In this document: positions 54,218-63,261 of the stretch, piece after piece
Numbering within the stretch: position 1 is the first letter of the stretch
Layout of the letters: every line of letters starts with the position of its first letter
Source: an uncultured Actinomycetes bacterium
GTDB taxonomy: Bacteria; Actinomycetota; Geothermincolia; Fen-727; JACVIW01
Length of the DNA: 64,000 nt
Reading direction: 5' to 3'
Assembly (NCBI GenBank): GCA_937127245.1
Contig: CAKZLU010000029.1
Coordinates: 236,752 to 300,751 of the forward strand
Position numbers and translations under genes: made by a program
The notes under the pieces: model-generated
What the model was told of the DNA's origin: nothing
What the model saw: the letters and a program-made list of their open reading frames with translations, nothing else
Database searches by the model: none

Positions 54218-55240
54218 TCATCTTTGATCCTGAGAAACTGGAATATTTGAGAGCTGCAGTATCTTATCTACTAGATATTGACCGTTGTCTTTATCAAAGA
54301 TAACCGGTCTTGAGTAATCCATGATTATGTATGGAACAATTTCAATTGACGTAAGGACCTTACCCTGGAATTTCAGCCTTAAAATGAAACCTTCGCGTGT
54401 TTGCGCCCGCTGCATCTGGTCAAAGACGAAGTTCCCAAGGCTGTAGCAGATGAGTTTATTCTTGTAAAACTCGATCGGCTGCACCGTGTGCGGGTGTGAG
54501 CCGAGAACAATGTCTGCGCCAGCGTCGCATGCGAGCCGGGCAAGTCTTTTCGTGACCGGTGAAGGATTGTATTCATCTTCTTTTCCCCAGTGAAACCAAA
54601 CTATGACTACATCCGCGGCCTTCCTGGCCGTGCGTATGTCCTTCTCCACCTTTATAAAATGAGATTCGTTGACAGGATGATACGGGTCTTTGCTGATCAA
54701 GGCGACTCCCGGCGAGCTCTTTGTGGCGTCGATACTCGGTTTTATTGAATTGTAACCCAAAAATCCGAAACGTACGCCTTTCTTCGTCACTATAGTGGCG
54801 CGATGCGCTTCCTCGTAGTTTCTTCCGGCTCCCGTGAACTCTATCCCATTTTTTTCAAGAATGCTAAGCGTGTCGAGGAATGTTTCTCTCCCGTAGTTTG
54901 TGGAATGGTTATTCGCGAGGTTAACTATTGTAAGACCGAGCATCTTAAGCCCTTCAATCGTGTTCGAAGGAGTGATGAAATCGGTTCCGGTGTACTTGGG
55001 TTCGTATTTGTCCGACAGGGGACATTCGAGATTACCTGTAACGATGTCAGCTTTGCTAACAAAGGGCGCAGTGGCGCTGAAAGGATAATCCACGCCTTTT
55101 TCGCGCATTTTTAGGGCGACCTTTCTCGCCGGAATTATATCGCCCACGGCGTGCAACGTTAGCCCGGGTCCTTTTTTGCACATGTCGGAAAGAAAATCTC
55201 TTAATCTTAGCGCAGCATTGGATGGGTTTTTGAGAAACAA
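54218..55240 (-). CDS. CapA-type metallophosphoesterase domain, C-terminal part of a frameshifted gene
   Basis: 340-residue frame with the complete CapA domain (poly-gamma-glutamate synthesis family): VGDIIPARKVALKM, GNLECPLS, LANNHSTNYG, GAGRNYEEAH, IVWFHWGKE, LGSHPHTVQPIEFY and SLGNFVFDQ. The open frame extends upstream of the TTG at 55240 as RWDFTPLELAPSLELIGGRR and KVFWLNVRKEGLFLKNPSN, which joins smoothly to the frame 55309-55719. So one gene appears split near 55345 by an indel. The role is probably in envelope polymers. Confidence 0.8.
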   Translation of the reverse strand: MFLKNPSNAALRLRDFLSDMCKKGPGLTLHAVGDIIPARKVALKMREKGVDYPFSATAPFVSKADIVTGNLECPLSDKYEPKYTGTDFITPSNTIEGLKMLGLTIVNLANNHSTNYGRETFLDTLSILEKNGIEFTGAGRNYEEAHRATIVTKKGVRFGFLGYNSIKPSIDATKSSPGVALISKDPYHPVNESHFIKVEKDIRTARKAADVVIVWFHWGKEDEYNPSPVTKRLARLACDAGADIVLGSHPHTVQPIEFYKNKLICYSLGNFVFDQMQRAQTREGFILRLKFQGKVLTSIEIVPYIIMDYSRPVIFDKDNGQYLVDKILQLSNIPVSQDQR

Positions 55241-55308
55241 ACCCTCCTTGCGAACGTTAAGCCAGAAAACCTTTCTTTCCCGGATTTTGATTCTTCTCCT
55301 ACCTCCTA

Positions 55309-55719
55309 TCAGTTCGAGGGAAGGAGCGAGCTCAAGCGGAGTGAAGTCCCACCGCGAATCATTCGGCTTTTGATAACAACTTCAGCCCCGTTTTCCACGT
55401 ATTCAACTCTGATATCCGGGTTATTATCCGAAAAGGTTTTTATAAAACCGGTAACGAGGCTAACCGCGTCTTTTGAAACGCTTACATTTAATACGCGGTT
55501 TCCCAATAGTTCTCGCCTGAAGACTGTTGAGAGAAGAGCGCTTGTCGCAGCCAATAAGAGAGATATTAAGGCGACAGCAATGAGCGTGGGGCCCAAATGG
55601 TTTTTCACCAGAAGGACCACGTTTCTAACGCGGTTTCCATTAATCGACTTATTCAGTCCATTCCTGAGACTATCTTTAAGATATTGAGTACTTTGAATCT
55701 CTTCCCTTTTATCTGCCAC
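55309..55719 (-). pseudogene. N-terminal part of the frameshifted CapA-type gene
   Basis: 136-codon frame with one transmembrane helix (LIAVALISLLLAATSALL, residues about 45-65) and then VLNVSVSKDAVSLVTGFIK and NPDIRVEYVENGAEVVIKS, which resembles the start of a periplasmic binding-protein lobe. It loses frame at about 55345, after SRMIR, and ends 60 codons too soon. The combined protein would be membrane-anchored, with a small ligand-binding-like lobe before the CapA domain. The start overlaps the upstream radical SAM gene by 67 bp, so a later start is possible. Confidence 0.6.
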
Positions 55720-57380
55720 TTCAACTGTTCCTTAAAAATCGCTGCGCTTTTTTCAAGCATATTTGCTCGACATTTGATATCCAAATTGGGTTGATCCGTT
55801 GCAGTTCTGTATCCAGAATAATCTGTCGATTCAATCTCAGATAAAATTTCGACACTTTCAAGGATGTATTTCTCAATTTCTTCCATCAAAGCTTTCGATA
55901 TTACCCCGTGCCTGTATTTAATTCTGTTCAAGTGAAACATTGCTTCATAAGTGGTGTCAACGATATCCTGCCTGCTCATGTGATCCGTCTCATATGAAAG
56001 CCAGTCTCTCCAGTGAGGGCTCAAAAGAGCGTTAACGTAGTCGTCGAAATCTTTGAAAAGTATTCTGTAGCCGAGTTTTTCGGCATTGTCAAAAGATATT
56101 GACCCGGGGTCAAGAAACGGTGCGAGAGGTCCAATGAGAGGATTCAATTTTGGTCCGTAACGTTCGAGAAGATTCTCGCAGTATTCCACAGTTTTCATCA
56201 CTGACGCAGGTGTCTGACCGGAAATTCCTATCATGAAGAAGATATCGATCTTTTCACAGCCGGCTTTTAATGCCTTCTCTATGGTGGCCTCAAGACTTCT
56301 ATTTGAGTATCTTTTCCCTGCTAAATACCTGAGTTTTTCGTCGTGGGTTTCCGGCGATATCTCCACCGCGAACGCTTTTATGTTTCTTGACACATCATCG
56401 AAAAACGAATCTGTAGCCGGCTCGAAAAGCTCAAAGATAATGACGTTTTCGATCTTTTTTTCAGCTATGAGTTCGAGTACTTTTGATGAATAAGACCTGC
56501 CGTTCTGCCTGATATCGGCGATTATGAATATTGGCGCTGACGTGAAGCGAGATATAAAATGTATGTCACGGGCAACATGCTCGGGTTTTCGGTAGGCGAC
56601 TTTCTTTCTTCCGTAAGAGCGGCGCATGCTCCAGGCAGAACCCCCGCAGAAAGCACAAGCGCGCGTGCAGCCCCTGCAGGTTAGCACCGCTGTCATCGGG
56701 TAGGTCCACCAACCGCCGAAAGCCCTTATCCCCAAAAAATCCAGATACTTTACTCCTGACCTTATCATGAAGCGGTAGTTGTTTCCGAGGTAATCGAGGT
56801 CGTCGGGTACCCAGACTATATCGCTCGAGGAGATTCTTCCCTGATTGTCCCTGTATGATAAGTTGGGGACGGATTGAAATTCGGACCCTCGCTTTATGTT
56901 CTCGAGAAGAGCTCTCAACGGCTCTTCAGCTGAGTCGCCCCTGATTACGAAATCTATGCAAGGGTTTTTTAAAAGGTCTTCGTAAAAGATTGTTGCCGAG
57001 TACCCCCCGAACACAACCGGTATTTCGGGGTGAACCTTTTTGCAGATTTTTGCTATTTCGACCGCACCGTTTGCATGGGTCAGCCAATGTAGATCGATGC
57101 CGAACGCCAGGGGCTTTAGTTTTTCGATGAATCTTTCAGGATTAAAACGCGGGTTTCCAAGCATTTTTGACGCGAGATTTACGATTCTCGCTTCAAAGCC
57201 GTGCCTTTCGAGATACTCACCGAGGTAGGAAAGGCCTATGGGGTACATTTCGAACTGTGGTCCGGATGGTATGAGATCAGCTACTGGTCCGGGAATCCTG
57301 AAAAGACGCCTGAAATCGAAGACACTCGGGGGATGCATGAGCACAATATCAGGTTTTTTCAGCCCCAAATGACCCCTCAT
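55653..57380 (-). CDS. B12-binding domain radical SAM protein (TIGR04190-like)
   Basis: 575-residue enzyme. The N-terminal cobalamin-binding domain reads LMHPPSVFDFRRLFRIPGP, then SYLGEYLERHGFEARIVNLA and VFGGYSATIF. The radical SAM cluster motif is TCRGCTRACAFCGG at about residue 240, followed by the barrel and a long C-terminal helical region. The pattern of the first 150 residues matches what I remember of the TIGR04190 family. Substrate unknown. It lies upstream of the CapA-type gene in the same direction and overlaps its predicted start, so both may serve one envelope or lipid pathway. Confidence 0.88.
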   Translation of the reverse strand: MRGHLGLKKPDIVLMHPPSVFDFRRLFRIPGPVADLIPSGPQFEMYPIGLSYLGEYLERHGFEARIVNLASKMLGNPRFNPERFIEKLKPLAFGIDLHWLTHANGAVEIAKICKKVHPEIPVVFGGYSATIFYEDLLKNPCIDFVIRGDSAEEPLRALLENIKRGSEFQSVPNLSYRDNQGRISSSDIVWVPDDLDYLGNNYRFMIRSGVKYLDFLGIRAFGGWWTYPMTAVLTCRGCTRACAFCGGSAWSMRRSYGRKKVAYRKPEHVARDIHFISRFTSAPIFIIADIRQNGRSYSSKVLELIAEKKIENVIIFELFEPATDSFFDDVSRNIKAFAVEISPETHDEKLRYLAGKRYSNRSLEATIEKALKAGCEKIDIFFMIGISGQTPASVMKTVEYCENLLERYGPKLNPLIGPLAPFLDPGSISFDNAEKLGYRILFKDFDDYVNALLSPHWRDWLSYETDHMSRQDIVDTTYEAMFHLNRIKYRHGVISKALMEEIEKYILESVEILSEIESTDYSGYRTATDQPNLDIKCRANMLEKSAAIFKEQLKWQIKGKRFKVLNILKIVSGMD

Positions 57381-57627
57381 TTTGTTGATGCTTTCTTTTC
57401 GGCTCCTTGTTAAGCGCAGTCTTTCGATTCTAACAAAATTAACACTCTGAGATTACTCCCACTTTTGATTTGTATCAATGATAAATGGGTAAGTTGGTAT
57501 TATGATTCTTTTAAGCTTGTTCTCGCTTTCAGCACGAGACAACGCGCGACCAAGTAAAGAAACGATTTATGCTGACACTCTTAAAGATCACGGAATTTAA
57601 AGAGCGTAAATTGGGGAGTGGTTTGGG

Positions 57628-58149
57628 TTGAGTACTTCAGGAAAAAGAATCGCGATGCTTTTGGGTCCGAGGTATCAGGATGAGGAGGCCGCAGTTCCCC
57701 TCGCCTTTTTCAGAGGTCAAGGAGCGGTGGTTGAGGTTATTTCCGTGTCCAGGGGGAAACTCAAAGGTCTGTACCAGAGGGAAATCATTGAGGTCGACAA
57801 GACCATCAATGAAGCGGATCCGGATGCATATGACGCGCTGATAATCCCCGGTGGGCGGTCGCCCGCTTCTTTGAGAAAAAATAAAGATGTAGTAGGTTTT
57901 GTCAAAGCGTTTTATGAATCCGGCAAGCCGCTTGCCGCTATCTGCCACGGACCACAGCTTCTTGCTGAAGCTGGCATTTTGCGTGGCAAAAAGATAACAG
58001 GATACCGTAAGATAAAGGATGAGATGCTGGAAGCGGGTGCTCAATTTTTCGATGAACCGGTCGTCATAGATGGGAACCTGATCACTTCAAGGGAGCCGAA
58101 AGACCTCGATGATTTCAACAGGAGTCTGCTCGAGTTCATCTCTTCTTGA
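57628..58149 (+). CDS. DJ-1/PfpI family protein
   Basis: 173-residue protein of the DJ-1/PfpI superfamily. The nucleophile elbow AICHGPQLLAEAG contains the conserved Cys-His pair at about residue 110, and the Glu and IPGGRSP loop complete the site; the C-terminus has the VIDGNLITSREP block seen in PfpI. Members act as proteases, deglycases or stress proteins; function is not fixed by sequence. TTG start with GGGGAG upstream. It is divergent from the radical SAM gene across a 247-bp gap without genes. Confidence 0.9.
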   Translation: MSTSGKRIAMLLGPRYQDEEAAVPLAFFRGQGAVVEVISVSRGKLKGLYQREIIEVDKTINEADPDAYDALIIPGGRSPASLRKNKDVVGFVKAFYESGKPLAAICHGPQLLAEAGILRGKKITGYRKIKDEMLEAGAQFFDEPVVIDGNLITSREPKDLDDFNRSLLEFISS

Positions 58150-58250
58150 TTTTAGCGATATTTCGGTTAGGCTTAATTAAGTACGCCTGTTGAGAGTTTG
58201 GTAAGATCATAAAAGTTCTCAAGTTTGATCAAGGAAAGGGAGTTTTTGAA

Positions 58251-58478
58251 TTGGGCAAAACCTGGGGCTTTTCGATAAACGAGAAAGAGAGAATGGAACT
58301 TGAGAGAATTATCACGGATGAGGACCTTGAAAGCGCGTTCGATTTTCTAAAGAGAGTCTTGTATCAGAAGATTAAAGAAATGGAAAAGCCAGGTAGTTGT
58401 TTTCACGACATAAAAAAGCCAGTCCAGGAAATTGCAAGACCGGTGCGTAAACACAAGGAACTCGGTGATTTTTCTTGA
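58251..58478 (+). CDS. Small hypothetical protein
   Basis: 75-residue protein of unknown function: charged, helical, with NEKERMELERIITDEDLESA and a single Cys in PGSCFHDIKK. It starts at TTG after GGAAAGGGAG. It lies 101 bp after the DJ-1 gene and may be a separate unit. Nothing similar is known to me. Confidence 0.55.
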   Translation: MGKTWGFSINEKERMELERIITDEDLESAFDFLKRVLYQKIKEMEKPGSCFHDIKKPVQEIARPVRKHKELGDFS

Positions 58479-58621
58479 CTCAAACACGCATGTTTATGTC
58501 CGAATAATTCAGAGACCCCTACCGCATGACCATAATACCGCCGGCACAAGCGCAGGGTGAATCTTTTCTGCGTTTGTCATATCTATATTCGCTCTGCGAC
58601 TGATCAGAAGACTAACGGCTC

Positions 58622-58643
58622 GCGTTCGGTTTTCCCCGAACGC
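58622..58643. other. Perfect 8-bp hairpin in the 58479-58817 gap
   Basis: GCGTTCGG (58622-58629) pairs with CCGAACGC (58636-58643) around TTTTCC. There is no T run, so it may be a bidirectional terminator or a protein site. A TTGACA at 58721 may be a -35 for the next gene, but no convincing -10 follows. The gap has no gene. Confidence 0.4.
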
Positions 58644-58817
58644 ATAAGCGGTCTTTCAGGTTAGATAAGCGTTTTGTTTCTAAACTTACTACATTGCCAG
58701 ACGATTTAGAAAATCAATGCTTGACAATGGTTATTTTCTGAACTTTCTTGCTTTTGAGTTGTCGCTTCTCGTTGTTGTATTCTTTTGCGGGTTGACCATT
58801 TTGTGAAAGGAGTTGCG

Positions 58818-59672
58818 GTGGATGTTTACAAAGCGTTAGGCAAGAGAATGGCGATCAACGGCGGAAATATTTACTACATTGACGAGGGCGAGGGAACGCC
58901 CTTGATTTTTATCCACGGGATATGGGGATCGATGAGGAACTGGGTACCGAACATCGAATTCTTCAAGAACCGTTGTCGCGTTATTGCTCTTGACCTTCCC
59001 GCCTGTGGCGAGTCTGAGATTTTTGACGCCGATTACACCAGTGATTTCTTCTCAGAAACGATTCTGACGCTTTTGAGCAGACTCGGAGTTGAGAGCTTTA
59101 TTCCTGTGGGGCACTCGCTCGGGGGGTTAATTACCCTTAACATAGCGCTCACTCATCCGGAAATGGTGGAGGCGCTCATTTTAGTGGACGCTGCGGGAGG
59201 ACATGATTTTCCGCGTTTAACGAAGTGGGGAATTGAAAGCTTACCGCCTCGGGTGCTTAAGAAAATCTTATTCGGGCTGTCCTCTTTCTTTCTGCGGATT
59301 CCTCTTACGAGGAAGCTGGCGGCGGGGGTCTATACCGAAAATGAATATACGGACGCTCTAATTGATTTCCAGCTCTCATTTGCCAACAAGCCCAATCTTG
59401 ACGAATATCTTGAGGCCTATCTTAAAACCGCTAAAACAGCGGTTTTGGTTAATTACGAGTCCGAGCTCAGTCACATTACCGAGCCAACTTTGATTGTCTG
59501 GGGAGAGAAGGATGCCACCCTGTCGCCGAAAGCGGGTTTGAAACTGTGTAAGAAGATAAGGGGTTCCTACCTTTCTGTGGTGCCATCGGCTGCTCACTGT
59601 CCCCAGATAGAGCAGCCCGAGATTTTCAACGCGGTCTTGTTGCGCTTTCTGAAAGGAATCGGAGCTCTTTAG
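58818..59672 (+). CDS. Alpha/beta hydrolase
   Basis: 284-residue hydrolase. Oxyanion strand LIFIHGIWGS, DLPACGES turn, nucleophile elbow VGHSLGGLIT at about residue 104, acid in VWGEKDATLS and His in PSAAHCPQIEQP form a complete triad. AAAGGAG lies 5 bases before the GTG at 58818; an earlier TTG at 58785 is less likely. Its closest look is to the esterase/haloperoxidase-like group. It precedes two small genes in the same direction, which may form one operon. Substrate unknown. Confidence 0.88.
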   Translation: MDVYKALGKRMAINGGNIYYIDEGEGTPLIFIHGIWGSMRNWVPNIEFFKNRCRVIALDLPACGESEIFDADYTSDFFSETILTLLSRLGVESFIPVGHSLGGLITLNIALTHPEMVEALILVDAAGGHDFPRLTKWGIESLPPRVLKKILFGLSSFFLRIPLTRKLAAGVYTENEYTDALIDFQLSFANKPNLDEYLEAYLKTAKTAVLVNYESELSHITEPTLIVWGEKDATLSPKAGLKLCKKIRGSYLSVVPSAAHCPQIEQPEIFNAVLLRFLKGIGAL

Positions 59673-59734
59673 CAGAAATTTCTGGATTCTAAAAGAAATG
59701 TCTTTTATTCTGATTTCGGTTAAGGGAAGCTAGT

Positions 59735-60238
59735 TTGAAAGAGATGTGTGGGATGGAAGCGGTCAAGAGGAGGACTGATAGATTCTTATATCGCGAGATA
59801 AATTATTTCGGGTTGTGGTTTTATTTCGCGATGGCCATTCTTATTGCATTGTATGCCTTGGTTGGGATAGCTCACGCCAGAAAAAGGCAGATTCGCGATT
59901 TTTTGGTCTTTTCCGGCATAGATATTTTGCTGGTTGCTGCCCTTGTGAATTTCTTCAGGCTCACTTTCGAAATAACTGAAAGCCAGGTGAGATTCAGATT
60001 CGGGATTTTTGGCAAGCGGTTTGAGATATCACGAATCAAGGAATGCATGCCTTGCAAGATATCGTTTTGGAACTATCTGGGTTATGGTATCAGGTTCGGA
60101 TATGACGGTAGTGTCGCTTACAATACGAGAACCGGCTTGGGCGTAAAATTTATTGTTGACGGCTTGAAGAGACCTTATGTTGTTTCCGTTAAGGACCCCG
60201 GGAAAGTTTGCGACATAATAAGAAGATCGCGCGGGTGA
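59735..60238 (+). CDS. Membrane protein with PH-like C-terminal domain
   Basis: 167-residue protein. Two hydrophobic helices (FYFAMAILIALYALVGIA and FLVFSGIDILLVAALVNFF) are followed by a soluble beta-rich part with FRFGIFGKRFEISRIKEC and VSVKDPGKVCDIIRRS, which resembles bacterial PH-like membrane proteins. No function is known. The start is TTG at 59735, after GGGAAG; a later ATG at 59744 is possible. It is 62 bp after the hydrolase and 40 bp before the MBL-fold gene. Confidence 0.7.
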   Translation: MKEMCGMEAVKRRTDRFLYREINYFGLWFYFAMAILIALYALVGIAHARKRQIRDFLVFSGIDILLVAALVNFFRLTFEITESQVRFRFGIFGKRFEISRIKECMPCKISFWNYLGYGIRFGYDGSVAYNTRTGLGVKFIVDGLKRPYVVSVKDPGKVCDIIRRSRG

Positions 60239-60278
60239 AATTCCATCCTATGGTGAAGTGTGACATACGAGATTTGTT

Positions 60279-61031
60279 ATGGACTTGGGGATAACGGCGA
60301 AAAGAAATATGTTTTCGAAGGAATACGGCGAATTCAGAAAGATAACTGGTCTTGCGACCGGAAACATTTACGTTATTCCTGAGCGGGATGAGAGGGTTAT
60401 TCTCGTTGATTGCGGGGGACCTTTAGATTTTATTCTCATTGACACTTGTTTGAAATCGTTGTCGTTTAAGCGTGGGGGCGAATTGCATTTGGTCCTCACC
60501 CACTTCCATTTTGACCACGCGGGCTCGGCGGCAAGAATGAAGCGCTTGTACAATGCGAAAATCTGGGCTCACGAGCATGAAGTTCCGATTCTCGAAGGAA
60601 AGGAAAAAGTGCCCGTACTTTACAGGAAAGGATTGATTGGAACAGTTCTCTTAAGTATTCCTTTCAAGCCAAAAGGAATGGGATTTTCCGAACCTATTGT
60701 TGTGGACCATGCTTTTAAGGATGGTGATATCTTGCCGCTTCTGGGCGGGCTCGAGGTTATTCACACTCCGGGTCATACACCCGGAAGCTCGAGTTTCTTT
60801 TGGAAGGAAAAGACGGTTTTATTCTCGGGAGACGCCATCATCAATACTTTCAGGTTTCTAACGCTTCCCACTGAAGGCTTCTCGTGCGATTTTGAATTGA
60901 CAAGAGAATCAGCCCTTAAGCTTGCCGAATTTGCGCATGAAAGAGGAATCCGCGCTCTGTGCACAGGGCACGGCCCTGTGATTGAGAAGCCATCAATACA
61001 GATTTCCAGGTTCCGGAAAAGGGTCCTCTGA
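60279..61031 (+). CDS. MBL-fold metallohydrolase
   Basis: 250-residue metallo-beta-lactamase-fold hydrolase. The metal-binding motif THFHFDHAG (H-x-H-x-D-H) lies at about residue 85, with later ligands in HTPGHTPGSS, FSGDAI and CTGHGP. Such enzymes act as lactonases, glyoxalases or ribonucleases; this one, without an extra domain, is most like the lactonase or hydroxyacyl-hydrolase group. It is convergent with the OB-fold gene, 13 bp away. The start ATG lacks a strong site. Confidence 0.88.
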   Translation: MDLGITAKRNMFSKEYGEFRKITGLATGNIYVIPERDERVILVDCGGPLDFILIDTCLKSLSFKRGGELHLVLTHFHFDHAGSAARMKRLYNAKIWAHEHEVPILEGKEKVPVLYRKGLIGTVLLSIPFKPKGMGFSEPIVVDHAFKDGDILPLLGGLEVIHTPGHTPGSSSFFWKEKTVLFSGDAIINTFRFLTLPTEGFSCDFELTRESALKLAEFAHERGIRALCTGHGPVIEKPSIQISRFRKRVL

Positions 61032-61044
61032 ATGTTTTCGGCCT

Positions 61045-61518
61045 TTACATGGGCTTAAAACCAACTATGTCAAATATTGAGCCATCCCTGTCCTGTTTTC
61101 TTTTCAGGAGTGGCTTTACTTTCATTCCTATTTTCGCTTTTTCAGGGGAAATGTCGAGAAAATGGACGAAAACGCAATCTTCCGCGCCGTCAATTCTGAT
61201 TAATCCAACCACCGCTGGCGTTTCTTTTTTGGACCCATCCATGTTCAAGTGGCAAACCGTGAAGGATTCAACGATGCCGGTGCCAGGAACTTTGTAATTG
61301 TTCGTGATTTCGGCAAAACAGCGTTCGCAAAAAACCTTACAGGGGAAGTATGTCGTTTCGCACTCCGGACATTTCGAGGCGAGGAACTCTCCCTTTTCTT
61401 TTATGGAGCGGAAAAAATTCTCAAGACCCAGACCGTACGTATATACATAATTTACGGGAATTTTCCCCTCGAAATAGGATAGGTCCACGTTCCTTTCGAT
61501 TCTTTCGCTAAGTGCCAT
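61045..61518 (-). CDS. Zn-ribbon OB-fold (DUF35) protein, first copy
   Basis: 157-residue protein with a rubredoxin-like Zn ribbon (CPECETTYFPCKVFCERCF) and an OB-fold (GTGIVESFTVCHLNMDG, GLIRIDGAEDCVFVHFLD). These partner thiolases or HMG-CoA synthase in archaea and bind acyl-CoA or form a scaffold. It is the last gene of the thiolase operon and lies 2 bp after a second DUF35 gene. The Zn ligands are complete. Confidence 0.9.
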   Translation of the reverse strand: MALSERIERNVDLSYFEGKIPVNYVYTYGLGLENFFRSIKEKGEFLASKCPECETTYFPCKVFCERCFAEITNNYKVPGTGIVESFTVCHLNMDGSKKETPAVVGLIRIDGAEDCVFVHFLDISPEKAKIGMKVKPLLKRKQDRDGSIFDIVGFKPM

Positions 61519-61520
61519 TA

Positions 61521-62072
61521 TTATCTCCTCCCCGCGGTTTTCCGACCCTGCGCGGGTCTCAGCGGTTTCCAGTACATGATGTCAGTAATTGAGCCCTCTC
61601 TCTCCTCTGGTTTCTTCCACACCGCTTTAACCTTCATTCCTATTTTCACGTCATCCGGGTCAACCTCTCCGAGCACGTGGAGAATTCCCATGAAGGTAGA
61701 GGCGCCGTCCACATGGATTACCGCGGGAATGTGAGGGGGCTGTCCCTTAGGGATTCTGCTCGCATCCCAGTTTATGTAACAGATCGAGAATGTGTTCACC
61801 GTCCCCGTATCCTTACAGTAAACCCATTTATCGGTCGCTCTCCAGCATAGTTCACAGAACATCCGCGGCGGGAGCATTATGCGATTACACTTGTTACACT
61901 TCCTTGCAATTATTCTCCCGTTTTTCAATTCCTCAAGATATCTTCCTATAGCCACGCCGTTGTCCCATGCGTATGCGATATCGGGAGTCATTGCGAGGCT
62001 TAAAACTTTCCCTTCTTTTAAATCACTTTCCTTTAGCGGTGTCGCGCCCAGTTTCATTTTCTCGAGTTCCAT
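61521..62072 (-). CDS. Zn-ribbon OB-fold (DUF35) protein, second copy
   Basis: 183-residue relative of the neighbouring OB-fold protein. Zn ribbon CNKCNRIMLPPRMFCELCW, then the OB-fold with TGTVNTFSICYINWD, PHIPAVIHVDGAST and KIGMKVKAVW. Sequences of both copies are clearly different, which suits two specific thiolase partners. It starts 12 bp after the thiolase stop. It probably makes a complex with one of the two thiolases upstream. Confidence 0.9.
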   Translation of the reverse strand: MELEKMKLGATPLKESDLKEGKVLSLAMTPDIAYAWDNGVAIGRYLEELKNGRIIARKCNKCNRIMLPPRMFCELCWRATDKWVYCKDTGTVNTFSICYINWDASRIPKGQPPHIPAVIHVDGASTFMGILHVLGEVDPDDVKIGMKVKAVWKKPEEREGSITDIMYWKPLRPAQGRKTAGRR

Positions 62073-62084
62073 ACCATCACCCGC

Positions 62085-63248
62085 CTATCTGTTCTTTAGC
62101 ACTATCACGGTACCAATCTGCATAAGGTCACCCCACGCCTGCGCCAGTCCGCACGTGGGGTTACCCGGAACCTGTCTTTTGCCTGCCTCACCACGGAGCT
62201 GGAGGAATATTTCAATAACCTTCATCAGTCCCGCCGCTGAAATTGGGTTACCAACACCCAGCAGCCCGCCAGAGGGACATATTGGCCTGTCGCCATCGCG
62301 TTGTGTCACTCCATCAACCAGCAGTTGAGGGGCTTCTCCCTTTTCGGCAAGGAGAAGGCCTTCCATGTGATGAAGCTCTTTGTAGGTAAACGGGTCATAC
62401 GGCTCCGCTATCTCGATCTCCTTTTTTGGCTCTTTAATTCCTGCCATTTCGTAAGCCATCCGTGCGGCTTTCTCCACGTAACGGGGGTAGGCAAGGTCTC
62501 TGGTCGCCCAGTAAGCAGTGTCGAGGTTCCAGCCCACACCCTCGATCCAGACCGGCTTGTCCGTCAATCTTCTCGCGGTTCTTTCTCCAGCAAGCACTAT
62601 AGCTGCGGCCCCATCCGAAGCCGGGCTTATATCGAGTCTGTTAACCGGCCAGGCAAGAAGCTCGCTGTTTAGCACGTCATCAACGGTAATTTCCATTGGA
62701 AGATGTGCGGCGGGATGGTCTATGGCATTCTTCTTGTTCTTTACCGAAACTAGCGCTATGTCTCTCTTTGATATGCCGTAAGTTTGCATGTACCTGTTAT
62801 ATTCGAGCGCGAATATCCAGATGAGTGTCGGGTTGAGAGGCTGTTCGGTAGTGTGGTCGAATATGGTTTTGAATGCTCCCTGGGGGTGGGGGTGGCATGA
62901 TGACATTTTCTCGGAGCAGACAACCAGGCAGGTGTCAAAAACCCCGGAGGCAACATGAAACCAACCGTGTATCGGGGCGAATACACCTGTACCCCCACCG
63001 ACGAAGTGCCTCATGTAGGGTTTTCTCCAGCCGCCACTACCGTCGGAAAGATACTCGCCCTTCATATGTACGCCATCGAAGGCATCAGGTGCGCATCCCA
63101 TGCTGATGCAATCTATATCCTTCAGTGTAAGACCGCAGGAGTCCAAAGCCGCTTTAGCAGCCTGCCAAGCAAGCTCTTTTCCCGTTTCCTGAGCGCGCCT
63201 GACGAATTTCGTCATGCCGGCGCCTATGATCGCAACTCTCTGTCCCAA
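62085..63248 (-). CDS. Thiolase-domain protein (SCP-x type)
   Basis: 387-residue thiolase-like protein of the lipid-transfer SCP-x group. The TTG at 63248 follows AAGGAGGTAAATGCA and gives the family opening GQRVAIIGAGMTKF. Other blocks are SMGCAPDAFDGVHMKGEY, VCSEKMSSCHPHP, DGAAAIVLAGERTA, and SGGLLGVGNPISAAGLMKV near the C-terminus with the catalytic His replaced by a different environment, as in this group. It is unlikely to be a classical biosynthetic thiolase. The longer frame from 63524 lies in the upstream gene. Confidence 0.88.
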   Translation of the reverse strand: MGQRVAIIGAGMTKFVRRAQETGKELAWQAAKAALDSCGLTLKDIDCISMGCAPDAFDGVHMKGEYLSDGSGGWRKPYMRHFVGGGTGVFAPIHGWFHVASGVFDTCLVVCSEKMSSCHPHPQGAFKTIFDHTTEQPLNPTLIWIFALEYNRYMQTYGISKRDIALVSVKNKKNAIDHPAAHLPMEITVDDVLNSELLAWPVNRLDISPASDGAAAIVLAGERTARRLTDKPVWIEGVGWNLDTAYWATRDLAYPRYVEKAARMAYEMAGIKEPKKEIEIAEPYDPFTYKELHHMEGLLLAEKGEAPQLLVDGVTQRDGDRPICPSGGLLGVGNPISAAGLMKVIEIFLQLRGEAGKRQVPGNPTCGLAQAWGDLMQIGTVIVLKNR

Positions 63249-63261
63249 TGCATTTACCTCC

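Noticed and set aside
58721..58750. Promoter for the 58818 hydrolase from TTGACA at 58721
   Set aside because: The -35 is perfect, but at 16-18 bp there is no acceptable -10.
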